DNA of 30,990 bases from JADJLQ01 sp034439915 (GTDB lineage Bacteria; Bacteroidota; Bacteroidia; Chitinophagales; Saprospiraceae). The translations under genes were made by a program, and so were the position numbers. The DNA lies in contig JAWXBI010000104.1 in the NCBI GenBank assembly GCA_034439915.1, positions 1-30,990 of the forward strand, written 5' to 3'. Each line of letters starts with the position of its first letter. Positions within the stretch are counted from its first letter, which is position 1. This document shows positions 16,901 to 26,027 of this stretch, in pieces. The notes under the pieces were generated by a model, which worked only from the letters and a program-made list of their open reading frames with translations, had not been told where the DNA came from and ran no database searches.

Positions 16901-17063
16901 GGAAAGAGGCCGGAGAGTGCCGGAGATTATTCATATCGGTAAAACCAGTAATGTTTAAAATCCGACTTTAGTTAAAGTCAACCATTTCCAATTATTTTGC
17001 CGCGATTACAAAATCCAAGATACCTTTTTTAACGTAGGTATTAACAATCTAAAGCGCCTTACT

Positions 17064-19331
17064 TTGTCTACGAATAATCGATTTGCTACCGTATTTATAC
17101 TGGGTATTTTACTTTTTTTTACCTCTAATTCCTTTGCTCAGGCCGTTTTCCAGATTACCGGTAAATTGGCGGACACCAATTCCGGTCAGGCCTGCCAATA
17201 TGCCCAGGTTTCTATTGCTGGCTTGACTCATATTAACACCCTGAGTGACGAAAACGGTGCGTTTGTATTGAAACAAGTGCCTGTCGGTAAACATCAGATC
17301 AGAATCAATAGCCTCGGATTTACCCCCATTCTCAAAGAGGTCGAAATCAATGGAGACCTGGTATTGAACCTACAACTTGAATCAAGCCCCATCGATCTCA
17401 AAGAGGTGACGGTGGAGTCGGGTAAAAATCATACCCAGAGTTCTTCTTTTATCGGGTTGGACAAACAACTTCGTCCGGTCAACTCTGCCCAGGATTTACT
17501 CCAGCTGGTGCCAGGACTGTTTATTGCCCAACATGCCGGGGGGGGAAAGGCTGAACAAATATTCCTCCGCGGTTTTGATAATGACCATGGCACTGATTTT
17601 TATATCGCTATTGATGGCATGCCGGTCAATATGGTTTCTCACGCACATGGTCAGGGCTACGCCGACTTCCATTTTGTAATTCCGGAGACCATTGACCGAT
17701 TGGCCGTATTTAAAGGTCCATATACTACCCGTTTCGGCGATTTTTCCACTTCCGGTACAGGAGAATTTACTACCAAAAACGGCCTGGACCAGTCCATGGT
17801 TAAGGCTGAGGTTGGAATGTTTAACACTTACCGCACCCTGGGGATGGTCAACCTGATTTCACCTGCTAAGACAGCTGGAGAGCAGCAGGCGTATGTGGCA
17901 GCTGAATACGTATATACCGATTCTTATTTTGATAAAAAACAAAACTTCAACCGGTATAATATTTTTGGAAAATATTATGGAAAAGTAAGCCCGCGGAGTT
18001 ATCTCCAGGCATCTGCTTCTGCCTTTGATGCGGACTGGAGTGGTTCGGGACAAATACCCCAGCGTGCTGTTGATCTCGGTATCATTTCAAGGTATGGTCA
18101 GATTGATTCTTTTGAGGGAGGAGCGACCAGCAGGATAAACCTCAACGCCATCCTTTCGACCTATACTCCGGGCAATGGAGTGCTCAAAAACCAGGTGTAT
18201 TATACCAAATATGATTTTAATCTGTTTTCCAATTTTACTTTTTTCTTAAATGACCCGGTGCGTGGCGATGAAATCCAACAGATTGATAACAGGTCCATCA
18301 TTGGTTATCATGGTTCATTTCAAAAAGAATCCAAACTTGGAAGTAAAAGCCTGAACAGCAATTTTGGCCTGTCTACCCGGCACGATTTTGCCCGCATTTC
18401 CCTGTTGCATACCGCAAGAAGAGTTGAATTGGAGACCGTCGTTACCGGTAAATTGCATCAAGCCAATGTGAGTGGGTACGCCGATTTTAACCTGGAATTA
18501 TCATCAAAATGGATGTTGAATGCAGGCAGCCGCCTGGATGTATTCTCTTTTGATTTTGATGAAGCAGGGACCGCAGGCAGGCTCAATCGCTCCCTGGCAA
18601 GGGTCAGCCCCAAACTTAATTTGTTTTATCAGGCAAATCCGAATGCCCGATATTTTATAAAATCTGGCATTGGTTTCCACTCCAATGATGCGCGGTCCAT
18701 CGTACTGGGTCAGACTGATAATAGTCTGCCTAAAGCTTATGGGTATGAGACTGGTACAGAATTGAAGTTGGGTTCCCGTGCGTTGTTGCAAGCCGCTGTT
18801 TGGGCTTTACATTCTCAAAGTGAACTGGTTTATGTGGGTGATGAAGGGGTGGTGGAGACTTCCGGTCCTACCAAAAGAATGGGGCTTGATTTTGGATTAA
18901 GGTATCAGATGTTGTCCCGGTTATTTATCGATGCAGACTTCAATTATAACCACGGAAGGCTGATAGGTGAACCAAAAGGTCAAAATTATATTCCCCTGGC
19001 TCCGCGGGTTACGAGTACCGGTGGAATTCAGTATAAACAGGACCGCGGTATAAATGCCAGTTTACGGTACAGAATATTGGATAAAAGACCTGCCAACGAA
19101 GACAACTCCACAGTAGCCGAGGGATATACCGTATTGGACGCGGCGGTCATGTACATCACTAAACGCCTCGATTTTGGTATTACGGTTGAAAACCTCCTGG
19201 ATACGGAATGGAACCAGGCGCAATTTGATACAACAAGCAGGTTATTTAATGAAAACCAGGAAGTGACCGAATTACATTTTACACCGGGTACCCCATTCTT
19301 TCTCAAAGGCAGTGTGATTTTTAAGTTTTGA
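17064..19331 (+). CDS. TonB-dependent receptor with carboxypeptidase-regulatory-like domain
   Basis: A 755-residue outer-membrane receptor. After a signal peptide (RFATVFILGILLFFTSNSFA) comes a carboxypeptidase-D regulatory-like domain (about 28-115, with GQACQYAQVSIAGLTHINTL), a plug (about 130-245, QDLLQLVPGLFIAQHAGGGK, IFLRGFDNDHGTDF, IDGMPVNMVSHAHGQGYADF) and a 22-strand-type barrel ending in FFLKGSVIFKF with terminal Phe. The plug is unusually rich in His (at least five between HAGGGK and DFHF), which is seen in a subgroup of receptors and could point to metal or metallophore uptake; this is inference. No in-frame ATG exists upstream or near the start, so the TTG at 17064, directly before the signal peptide, is the likely initiator. 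Confidence 0.9.
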   Translation: MSTNNRFATVFILGILLFFTSNSFAQAVFQITGKLADTNSGQACQYAQVSIAGLTHINTLSDENGAFVLKQVPVGKHQIRINSLGFTPILKEVEINGDLVLNLQLESSPIDLKEVTVESGKNHTQSSSFIGLDKQLRPVNSAQDLLQLVPGLFIAQHAGGGKAEQIFLRGFDNDHGTDFYIAIDGMPVNMVSHAHGQGYADFHFVIPETIDRLAVFKGPYTTRFGDFSTSGTGEFTTKNGLDQSMVKAEVGMFNTYRTLGMVNLISPAKTAGEQQAYVAAEYVYTDSYFDKKQNFNRYNIFGKYYGKVSPRSYLQASASAFDADWSGSGQIPQRAVDLGIISRYGQIDSFEGGATSRINLNAILSTYTPGNGVLKNQVYYTKYDFNLFSNFTFFLNDPVRGDEIQQIDNRSIIGYHGSFQKESKLGSKSLNSNFGLSTRHDFARISLLHTARRVELETVVTGKLHQANVSGYADFNLELSSKWMLNAGSRLDVFSFDFDEAGTAGRLNRSLARVSPKLNLFYQANPNARYFIKSGIGFHSNDARSIVLGQTDNSLPKAYGYETGTELKLGSRALLQAAVWALHSQSELVYVGDEGVVETSGPTKRMGLDFGLRYQMLSRLFIDADFNYNHGRLIGEPKGQNYIPLAPRVTSTGGIQYKQDRGINASLRYRILDKRPANEDNSTVAEGYTVLDAAVMYITKRLDFGITVENLLDTEWNQAQFDTTSRLFNENQEVTELHFTPGTPFFLKGSVIFKF

Positions 19332-19459
19332 ACTAATCCGAATAAAGTCTTGCCGTTAACCAGGTCGTTTACCGAAGATGTGCATCCAGACCTTTTGAAA
19401 AACTGATTATCTTGTCAGAAGGTTGTTTGTACCTTAAAATCTTCAATCGAACCCTGGTC

Positions 19460-20389
19460 ATGCCTTCTTTAATCATCATCGGAAATCCAGCTGCAGGCAG
19501 GGGCAAGACCATTAGATACTGGCCCAAACTGGAGGCTGCCCTTCGCAATAAAGGTTGGACGTTTGATATACGGTGGACCAAGGAGAAGGGGGAAGCCAGG
19601 GTTATGGCTGCCAAGGCTGTATCCGAAAATCCGGATTTAATCGTGAGTTATGGTGGAGATGGTACAGCCCATGAGGTCATCAATGGTATCATGGACAACA
19701 AACTGCTTGCGACTCAGGTGGTATTTACCGTTTATCCCATCGGGACAGGAAACGATTGGGCGAGATACTGGAAAATACCCAAAAAGCTCACTTCCTGGAT
19801 TGAGATGGTGGACCAAGGCAAAATATACGACCATGATCTGGGTCAAATAGAACTGCTCGATCCGCAAGGCAGACCACACTTGCATGTATTTAATAATGTT
19901 GCCGGTGCCGCATATGATGCCCATGTTGCCGACTATATTGAGTCCAAAAAGAAAAAAATGAGTGGGGGTGGGTTACAATATCTGTGGTTTATTTTTCGGT
20001 GTTTATTTTCTTATCAACTTCAGCCAAGCAGGTTGACCTGGCCCGAGGGAAGGGTAGAAGACCATTTTTATACTATTAATATAGGCATGTGTCCATTCTC
20101 GGGTGGTGGGTTACACCTGGTTCCGCATGCCAATCCCAATCAGGGAATGCTGGCCGTGACCGCAGTCAGGCCGCTACCCAGATGGAAAGTCATTCTGCTC
20201 ACCCCATTGTTTTATTCCGGCACCATTCTCAGACATCCCAAAGTGTTGCATTTTAAGACTCCTGACCTCCTTATGGAGCCGGGTAGCCCGGATGAAAATG
20301 TTAAATTAGAGGCTGAGGGGGAGTACCTCGGTAACTTACCTGCCCGGCTCTCCGTCTTATTAAAAGCGCTTAAAATCTGTGCGCCATGA
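19460..20389 (+). CDS. Diacylglycerol kinase family lipid kinase (YegS-like)
   Basis: A 309-residue cytoplasmic lipid kinase. The N-terminal catalytic domain shows IIGNPAAGRGKTIRYWPKLE (residues 6-25), the ATP-binding motif SYGGDGTAHEVINGIMD (GGDGT at 65-69) and PIGTGNDWARYW. The C-terminal beta domain contains NNVAGAAYDAHV, NIGMCPFSGGGLHLVPHANP and ends with EAEGEYLGNLPARLSVL. Family members phosphorylate diacylglycerol, phosphatidylglycerol or sphingoid-type lipids; the substrate here is not readable. The frame extends upstream to a TTG at 19412, but the ATG at 19460 gives the standard start. Confidence 0.93.
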   Translation: MPSLIIIGNPAAGRGKTIRYWPKLEAALRNKGWTFDIRWTKEKGEARVMAAKAVSENPDLIVSYGGDGTAHEVINGIMDNKLLATQVVFTVYPIGTGNDWARYWKIPKKLTSWIEMVDQGKIYDHDLGQIELLDPQGRPHLHVFNNVAGAAYDAHVADYIESKKKKMSGGGLQYLWFIFRCLFSYQLQPSRLTWPEGRVEDHFYTINIGMCPFSGGGLHLVPHANPNQGMLAVTAVRPLPRWKVILLTPLFYSGTILRHPKVLHFKTPDLLMEPGSPDENVKLEAEGEYLGNLPARLSVLLKALKICAP

Positions 20390-20439
20390 AACTATTTTAA
20401 GATAAATTAGCTTTTATTAATACAAATTATATTGAGAAA

Positions 20440-21111
20440 ATGAAAAAATCAATAACACTCTTATCCGTTATATTATCATTCGCTCTTTCTGCCAACAGCC
20501 AGGTTATGGAAGCTTCGAAGGTCATGAGCAAAGGCCAGCAAAGCACCCTTACCTTGGAAATTCCTGATGTTTCCGCTGATTATGCTGAAGAAGTCTATAA
20601 AGATTTTATCAAAGATTTTAAGGGTAAAACCAAAAAAGATAGGAAAACCAATGAATGGTTTAGTGATGATGCGAAAGTTGCCAGCATTGCCAATGGCGCC
20701 CCTATCGATATCTATTCCAAAGTCGAATCCTCCGGAAATAAAGCCATTATCAATATGTGGGTTGATCTGGGTTCAGGATATATCAATTCCAATACCTATC
20801 CAACGGAATTTACTGAAGCTGGAAAACTGCTTGAACGGTTTGCAGAAACGGTGAAGATCAGGCAGGCAGAAGATGAATTGGCCCTGGTCGAAAAAGACCT
20901 GAAGAAATTGGACTCGGATATGAAAAAACTTAAGAAGGACAACGAAGATTATCATAAAGAGATTGAAAAAAGTAACCAGAAGATCAAAGACGCCGAAAAC
21001 AGTATTATGAAAAACGAAGAGGACCAAAAAAACCAACAGTCCGCCATTGAAGCCCAGGCCGGAAAAGTCGAAGAGGCTAAGATAAAAGTTAATAACCTGA
21101 AGAAAAACTAA
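20440..21111 (+). CDS. Exported protein with C-terminal coiled coil, unknown function
   Basis: A 223-residue protein with a signal peptide (MKKSITLLSVILSFALSANS). Residues about 25-145 form a mixed alpha/beta domain (STLTLEIPDVSADYAEEVYK, IDIYSKVESSGNKAIINMWV). The last 75 residues, from about 145, are almost entirely charged heptads (LALVEKDLKKLDSDMKKLKK onward) and should form a long coiled coil. I do not recognise a named family; similar small exported proteins occur in Bacteroidota. Its TAA interlocks with the TAG of folA on the other strand. It may act as a periplasmic scaffold or stalk, which is speculation. Confidence 0.8.
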   Translation: MKKSITLLSVILSFALSANSQVMEASKVMSKGQQSTLTLEIPDVSADYAEEVYKDFIKDFKGKTKKDRKTNEWFSDDAKVASIANGAPIDIYSKVESSGNKAIINMWVDLGSGYINSNTYPTEFTEAGKLLERFAETVKIRQAEDELALVEKDLKKLDSDMKKLKKDNEDYHKEIEKSNQKIKDAENSIMKNEEDQKNQQSAIEAQAGKVEEAKIKVNNLKKN

Positions 21112-21608
21112 GCTGGTTTTTTATTAAATACTTCAAACCGGTAAGGCATCTTATTTTTTTCATCCGGAAGAAAAGACTCGGATGAAATGAGTTCCCATTT
21201 ATTCCGGTCCACTCGTGGGAAATAAGCATCCGCTCCGTCAACCTTACATTCAACCGTCGTGAGGTACAACCTATCCCATAGATCGACAGTCGATTGGTAG
21301 AGTTGTGCACCACCGATTATAAAAGCTTCCGTTTCACCATGATCAGCTGCTATATTTAAAGCCTCCTCCACGGAATGGGCAATGAGGCATCCGGTGCTGA
21401 GATAATATGCATTTCGGGTAATGACGATATTGATGCGGTTTGACAAGGGTTTCCCTATGCTTTCGTACGTTTGCCTGCCCATAATAATATGATGGGGTGT
21501 TGTTGTTTTTCTGAAGTATTTTAGGTCGGCCGGCAGATACCAGGGGATCTGACCGTTAGCCCCAATGACCGAATCCGGATTCATAGCGACTATACAGGAT
21601 ATCTCCAT
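21108..21608 (-). CDS. folA: Dihydrofolate reductase
   Basis: A 166-residue protein of standard length that reduces dihydrofolate to tetrahydrofolate with NADPH. Diagnostic segments are SCIVAMNPDSVIGANGQIPW, LPADLKYFRKTT, HHIIMGRQTYESIGKPLSNR and EAFIIGGAQLYQ, followed by LYLTTVECKVDGADAYFP. The gene starts 11 bases after the end of mrdA on the same strand, so it is probably the last gene of the cell-shape operon. It converges on the coiled-coil gene with 4 shared bases. Confidence 0.96.
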   Translation of the reverse strand: MEISCIVAMNPDSVIGANGQIPWYLPADLKYFRKTTTPHHIIMGRQTYESIGKPLSNRINIVITRNAYYLSTGCLIAHSVEEALNIAADHGETEAFIIGGAQLYQSTVDLWDRLYLTTVECKVDGADAYFPRVDRNKWELISSESFLPDEKNKMPYRFEVFNKKPA

Positions 21609-21619
21609 AATTTTTCCGT

Positions 21620-23488
21620 TCAGGGCTTCGCAGCTATCGTGTTTTTATGAATGAGGTCCTGCTCTAACGTTCTTTTTTCCAGCCACAACCTGGAAGAATC
21701 TATATACCCGTTGATGTACTTTTCCATCAGTAAAGAAGCAACCGGAGCAGCGAACGTGGAGCCGAAACCCGAATTTTCAACGATCACGGCAATGGCTATT
21801 TTAGGATTGACCTTGGGTGCGAATGCACAGAAAACAGAATGATCATCGCCATGAGGATTTTGAGCAGTACCCGTCTTCCCACAAACTTCAATTCCTTTTA
21901 ATTGAGCGACTCTGGCGGTACCACTCAATACAGCGCGCTCCATACCATCGATTACGATTTCAAAATGTTTAGCGTCAATGTTGATTTTATGTTTTTCTGC
22001 AAATTTGTTTTGAGGGACAAGTTTGTGATCCTTGATCACCCCTTTGTAAAAGTGAGGGGTATACCAAAATCCCCGGTTGGCAATTCCAGCGCACAAATTA
22101 GCCATCTGGGCTGTGGTCAACTGGATAACGCCCTGTCCTATGCCTATTGAAATTTCATAAGCTGCCTTCCAGGTAGAATCCCTGAATAAGCGGTAATAAT
22201 GCCTTTTGTAATAAGCATCCGTGGGAATAGTGCCGGTCAACTCATTAAAATAATCCAGTCCCAATACTTTTCCAAGTCCAAACTGGGTCATATACCCGGC
22301 AAATTCATCCAACCCTTTCGCAGGTTTGTCAGCGCCGTATTTATTGATTATATCCTGGATTTTTTGATAAAAGTAGACATTGCAGGAATGCCCTATCGCT
22401 TCCTGGACATTGGGTATTTGGTGGTGGACGTGACTGCATTTGTACACCCTGCCCAGGGTATAGGTACCGGGGCAATAGGTACCCTTGTTGGGATCTATAA
22501 CCCCCATCTGCATTCCGGCCAGGGCAACTACCGTTTTGAAAATAGAGCCGGGAGGATATTGGGCCTGTACGGTCCGGTCAAATAGCGGTTTTAAGGTGTC
22601 TTGTACCAGGGCAGTGTAATATTTTCCCCGGTCCCGGTCTACGGTCAATAGATTAGGGTCATAGGTGGGGGCACTGATGAGGCAGAGTATTTCACCGGTA
22701 GAAGGTTCGATCGCGACTACCGATCCCCGTTTATTCTGCATCAGTTTTTCGCCATATTCCTGAAGGTCTGCGTCGATGGAAACCATTAATTCATCTCCAC
22801 TCTGGGCAACCGAATCCAGAGCGCCATTCTGATAAGAGCCTACCGTGACACCGAGGTTGTCTTTTAATAAATATTTATAGCCTTTTACCCCTTTAAGCTG
22901 GGACTCGTAAGCCCTTTCAATCCCATTGGATCCCCGGTAATCACCCCGTTCATACAGGCCTCCGGATTTTTCAATTTCGGCAGGGTCTACTTCGCTGATG
23001 TACCCCATGGCATGGGCGGCAATGGGCCTTGGATAACCCCGGATATAACGAAGTTGGGCAGAAAAACCAGGGAATTCGTGCATCATTTCCTGGAATCCGG
23101 CAAACTGATCGACCGGCACCCGTTTGATAAAAGGAAATGGTTTGCTTTTGGAAAACTGTTTATTGGACCAGTCTTTATTGAGTTCGGTGATAAAAGTGGT
23201 TTTATCAATCCCCAACAACCGGCAAAACCGGGCCGTATCCATATTTTTATCAACTTTCCGGAAAACCGCCTCGATATCATACACCGGATTATTGTACACG
23301 ATCAGATTTCCTTTACGGTCATAGATGGCGCCTCGCGCGGGATAACTCACCGCTTTCTCCAGGGCAGCATATTTAGCTTTGTTTTTGATGTCCTTGTCCA
23401 TAAACTGGATATAAAAGGACTGAAAAAGCAACAAACCTCCCAGAATCAAGATGGCAGCCTGTATGATTAAGGTGGTATTGTGCTTCAT
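21620..23488 (-). CDS. mrdA: Penicillin-binding protein 2 (elongasome transpeptidase)
   Basis: A 622-residue class B penicillin-binding protein that crosslinks peptidoglycan during cylinder elongation. Features are a single N-terminal transmembrane helix (about 8-28), the pedestal domain with ARGAIYDRKGNLIVYNN (51-67), and a transpeptidase domain with SIFK (Ser315 nucleophile), SCN (368-370) and KTG (538-540). Two cysteines flank the GTYCPGTYTLGRVYKCSHVH segment. It overlaps mreD by 4 bases (ATGA), confirming operon structure. RodA, the partner glycosyltransferase often encoded next, is not in this window. Confidence 0.96.
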   Translation of the reverse strand: MKHNTTLIIQAAILILGGLLLFQSFYIQFMDKDIKNKAKYAALEKAVSYPARGAIYDRKGNLIVYNNPVYDIEAVFRKVDKNMDTARFCRLLGIDKTTFITELNKDWSNKQFSKSKPFPFIKRVPVDQFAGFQEMMHEFPGFSAQLRYIRGYPRPIAAHAMGYISEVDPAEIEKSGGLYERGDYRGSNGIERAYESQLKGVKGYKYLLKDNLGVTVGSYQNGALDSVAQSGDELMVSIDADLQEYGEKLMQNKRGSVVAIEPSTGEILCLISAPTYDPNLLTVDRDRGKYYTALVQDTLKPLFDRTVQAQYPPGSIFKTVVALAGMQMGVIDPNKGTYCPGTYTLGRVYKCSHVHHQIPNVQEAIGHSCNVYFYQKIQDIINKYGADKPAKGLDEFAGYMTQFGLGKVLGLDYFNELTGTIPTDAYYKRHYYRLFRDSTWKAAYEISIGIGQGVIQLTTAQMANLCAGIANRGFWYTPHFYKGVIKDHKLVPQNKFAEKHKINIDAKHFEIVIDGMERAVLSGTARVAQLKGIEVCGKTGTAQNPHGDDHSVFCAFAPKVNPKIAIAVIVENSGFGSTFAAPVASLLMEKYINGYIDSSRLWLEKRTLEQDLIHKNTIAAKP

Positions 23489-24003
23489 TTGGGATCAAAT
23501 ATAAACATATAAAGAAGCACCAAAAGTATGGACATGATAAAACTGAATATAGTTTTAACCAATATGGTGCCAATCAATGATGGAGTAAAGACTTCCATGG
23601 AAAAGTAAAAAAAGAGATAAGCAAAGAGCATGACGCTCGCGTAGGTCACAAACCAATTGAGTCCCAGATGAAATTTACTAGGTATAGGCACCCGGTTATA
23701 CCCCCCCCTGGGTTCAATATATTTTAAGATGAATGGTCGGATGAAAGCGATAAAGGTCGCTGCACTGGCATGGACACCCGGTGAATCATAAAACCAATCC
23801 ACCCCCAATCCAATAAAAAAGCCTCCAACGACTAGTAGCCATTTGGGCGATTGGACCGGGACCAGCATGATCCAAAGAGGAATGATCATAATCGAAATAA
23901 AGTTGAACGAACCCCAGTTGAGGTGCACTTGTTTTAATACCAGTACCTGAAAACAGAAGAGAAAAAATAAACGAAGACCATTTCTAAACCAGATTGAGTT
24001 CAT
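23485..24003 (-). CDS. mreD: Rod shape-determining protein MreD
   Basis: A 172-residue inner-membrane protein with five or six hydrophobic helices (FFLFCFQVLVLKQV, FISIMIIPLWIMLV, WLLVVGGFFIGLGVDWFYDS, YASVMLFAYLFFYF, FSFIMSILLVLLYMFIF). The GLGVDWFYDSPGVHA motif and the position between mreC and mrdA identify it as MreD, which links MreC/MreB to the PBP2 synthase complex. It overlaps both neighbours by 4 bases. Confidence 0.9.
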   Translation of the reverse strand: MNSIWFRNGLRLFFLFCFQVLVLKQVHLNWGSFNFISIMIIPLWIMLVPVQSPKWLLVVGGFFIGLGVDWFYDSPGVHASAATFIAFIRPFILKYIEPRGGYNRVPIPSKFHLGLNWFVTYASVMLFAYLFFYFSMEVFTPSLIGTILVKTIFSFIMSILLVLLYMFIFDPK

Positions 24004-24827
24004 TTCAGGTTATTTAGAGTGGTCAAACTGTCAATTTCATTTTTATGCAGGTCATTCACCACATATACAAAATTGGTCCTGGACAGGTCATTAAACAACC
24101 TGACTTCAATAATATAAAAATTTTCACCGGGCTCGACTAAGGCATTGACAATCTCTCCGATGGGGTGGCCGATGGGGAAGTGCGAAAAACTACTCGTCAC
24201 CAGCGTATCACCTACCTTGACATCTGCATGTTTGGGTATGGCTTCCACATTTAAAATTGTTGGAGAGGTCCCTGTCCACACGAGGTTGCCACGGGTCATG
24301 GTCCTTTTAATCATGGCGCTCACCCTGGAATTCGAATTTAGAATAGACATTACGGAGGAATAGTGGTTACCGGCATGGGTCACAAATCCGACAATTCCGA
24401 GTGGTTCGATTACGGTAGCATACTTAAACACCCCGTCGGCGCTGCCTTTATCGATAGTCATCATATTGTTTCTAAGTTCCACCGAATTGTTGATGACCTG
24501 GGCAGGGTGGAGTACAAAGCGTTGACGGTAGACCGTATCTCTTATGCTGTCCAGGGCATCGGGGGTATGAGACCGCAGGTTATCGATTTTCGCTTTCAGC
24601 GAGGCATTTTCTTCCGCAAGTTGTAGGTTGACCTCCTGGAGTCCAAAATATTTTTTTATCCGGCTGGCCCGATCAAATAAACCACCGCTGATGATACTGG
24701 AAGAATTTAGAAAAATTTCCCGCTGATTAGCATTTCTGCTGACAATAAATCTGATACTGATGAATTCGAAGATCAGAAACAAAAAAACGAAAGCGTACCG
24801 GTAAAAAAAAGCAAACAGGTTTTGCAT
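24000..24827 (-). CDS. mreC: Cell-shape protein MreC
   Basis: A 275-residue bitopic membrane protein: a short cytoplasmic tail, one N-terminal helix (YAFVFLFLIFEFISIRFIV), a coiled-coil segment (LQEVNLQLAEENASLKAKID, about 63-82) and a periplasmic beta domain with NSVELRNNMMTIDKGSADGV, GIVGFVTHAGNHYSSVMSIL and GDTLVTSSFSHFPIGHPIGE. MreC organises the elongation complex through PBP2. It lies 16 bp after mreB and overlaps mreD by 4 bases. Confidence 0.95.
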   Translation of the reverse strand: MQNLFAFFYRYAFVFLFLIFEFISIRFIVSRNANQREIFLNSSSIISGGLFDRASRIKKYFGLQEVNLQLAEENASLKAKIDNLRSHTPDALDSIRDTVYRQRFVLHPAQVINNSVELRNNMMTIDKGSADGVFKYATVIEPLGIVGFVTHAGNHYSSVMSILNSNSRVSAMIKRTMTRGNLVWTGTSPTILNVEAIPKHADVKVGDTLVTSSFSHFPIGHPIGEIVNALVEPGENFYIIEVRLFNDLSRTNFVYVVNDLHKNEIDSLTTLNNLK

Positions 24828-24843
24828 ATTCCGGCCTCAAAGA

Positions 24844-25875
24844 TCAGACACTTTTCCGGTCAATCAAAAAAGAATAACGGTCTGAATTTTTTAAAGCCAA
24901 GCCAGTGCCGCGAACTACGGCCCTCAGCGGATCATCCACTACCCGGACAGCTAATTTTGTTTTTGCGGATATCCGCTTATCCAGTCCCCGGAGCAAAGCC
25001 CCGCCACCAGTAAGATAAAGTCCGTTTTTGTATATATCTGCTGCCAATTCGGGAGGTGTGGATTCCAGCGCTTTGAGGATGGCATCTTCAATCTTGGCGA
25101 TCGATTTATCCAATGCGGTGGCAATCTCGGTATGGCCGATAGTGATTTGTTTGGGAATTCCGGTCATCAGGTCTCTTCCATTGACCGGGTAATCATCGGG
25201 CGCATTTTCGAGTTGTTTCAAAGCCGAACCGACGTTTATTTTTAATTGTTCGGCGGTTCTTTCGCCAATGAGGATATTGTGGGCACGTTTCATGTATTCC
25301 ATAATATCATAATTAAATTCGTCCCCGGCAGTACGGATGGATTGATCGGTGACTATACCGGACATCGCGATAACCGCGATTTCGGTAGTGCCCCCGCCGA
25401 TATCGATAATGATATGACCAACCGGTTCTTCTACATCCAGTCCGATACCCAAAGCCGCGGCCATAGGCTCATGGATGAGATAAGTTTCTTTGGAATCGAC
25501 GTGGTCTGCAGAGTCAAATACCGCCCTTTTCTCCACCTCAGTGATTCCGGAAGGAATGCAGATCACCATTTTGAGATGGGTAAAAAAGCTCCGTTTGGTG
25601 CCGATCATATTGATCAATCCCTCGATCAGTTTCTCTGCTGCCTGAAAATCAGCGATCACCCCATCTTTCAACGGCCGGATTGTTTTGATGTTTTCGTGGG
25701 TTTTTTCATGCATTTGCATGGCTCTGGACCCAACTGCAATAGTTTCTCCCGTTTTTCGGTTAATTGCAACAATAGAAGGCTCATCGATCACTATCTGATC
25801 GTTTTGCATAATCAGGGTATTGGCAGTCCCGAGGTCAATCGCCAACTCCTGTGAAAAAAAGTTAAACCATTTCAT
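24844..25875 (-). CDS. mreB: Actin-like cell-shape protein MreB
   Basis: A 343-residue bacterial actin, of normal length. ATPase landmarks are phosphate-1 (AIDLGTANTLI, from 12), phosphate-2 (IIDIGGGTTEIAVIAMSGIV, from 156) and the adenosine motif (LYLTGGGALLRGLDKRIS). The N-terminal MKWFNFFS is the amphipathic membrane-targeting helix common in MreB. It is the first gene of mreBCD-mrdA-folA and has a -7 box about 95 bases upstream. Confidence 0.97.
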   Translation of the reverse strand: MKWFNFFSQELAIDLGTANTLIMQNDQIVIDEPSIVAINRKTGETIAVGSRAMQMHEKTHENIKTIRPLKDGVIADFQAAEKLIEGLINMIGTKRSFFTHLKMVICIPSGITEVEKRAVFDSADHVDSKETYLIHEPMAAALGIGLDVEEPVGHIIIDIGGGTTEIAVIAMSGIVTDQSIRTAGDEFNYDIMEYMKRAHNILIGERTAEQLKINVGSALKQLENAPDDYPVNGRDLMTGIPKQITIGHTEIATALDKSIAKIEDAILKALESTPPELAADIYKNGLYLTGGGALLRGLDKRISAKTKLAVRVVDDPLRAVVRGTGLALKNSDRYSFLIDRKSV

Positions 25876-25969
25876 TCCTATATCTTCTCCCGATAATTAA
25901 CTTAAAAAGCAAAAACTTTGCCTAAAATTTTAACATTTATTAATTCACAGGATTGAAACGCAAAGGAAG

Positions 25970-25977
25970 CAAATATA
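25970..25977 (-). promoter_or_regulatory. -7 box before mreB
   Basis: Minus-strand TATATTTG matches TAnnTTTG. It lies 95 bases upstream of the mreB ATG, with an ATT/TTA rather than TTG about 19-21 bases further upstream, leaving a leader of about 85 bases. Confidence 0.4.
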
Positions 25978-26027
25978 TTAGAATTCCAGCCGGAGATAAT
26001 AAATTTATTTTCAAAGTTTTACCCAAT

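Noticed and set aside
25246..25854. A 202-codon plus-strand open frame
   Set aside because: It is antisense to mreB; its length reflects the codon use of mreB and no protein family is recognisable.
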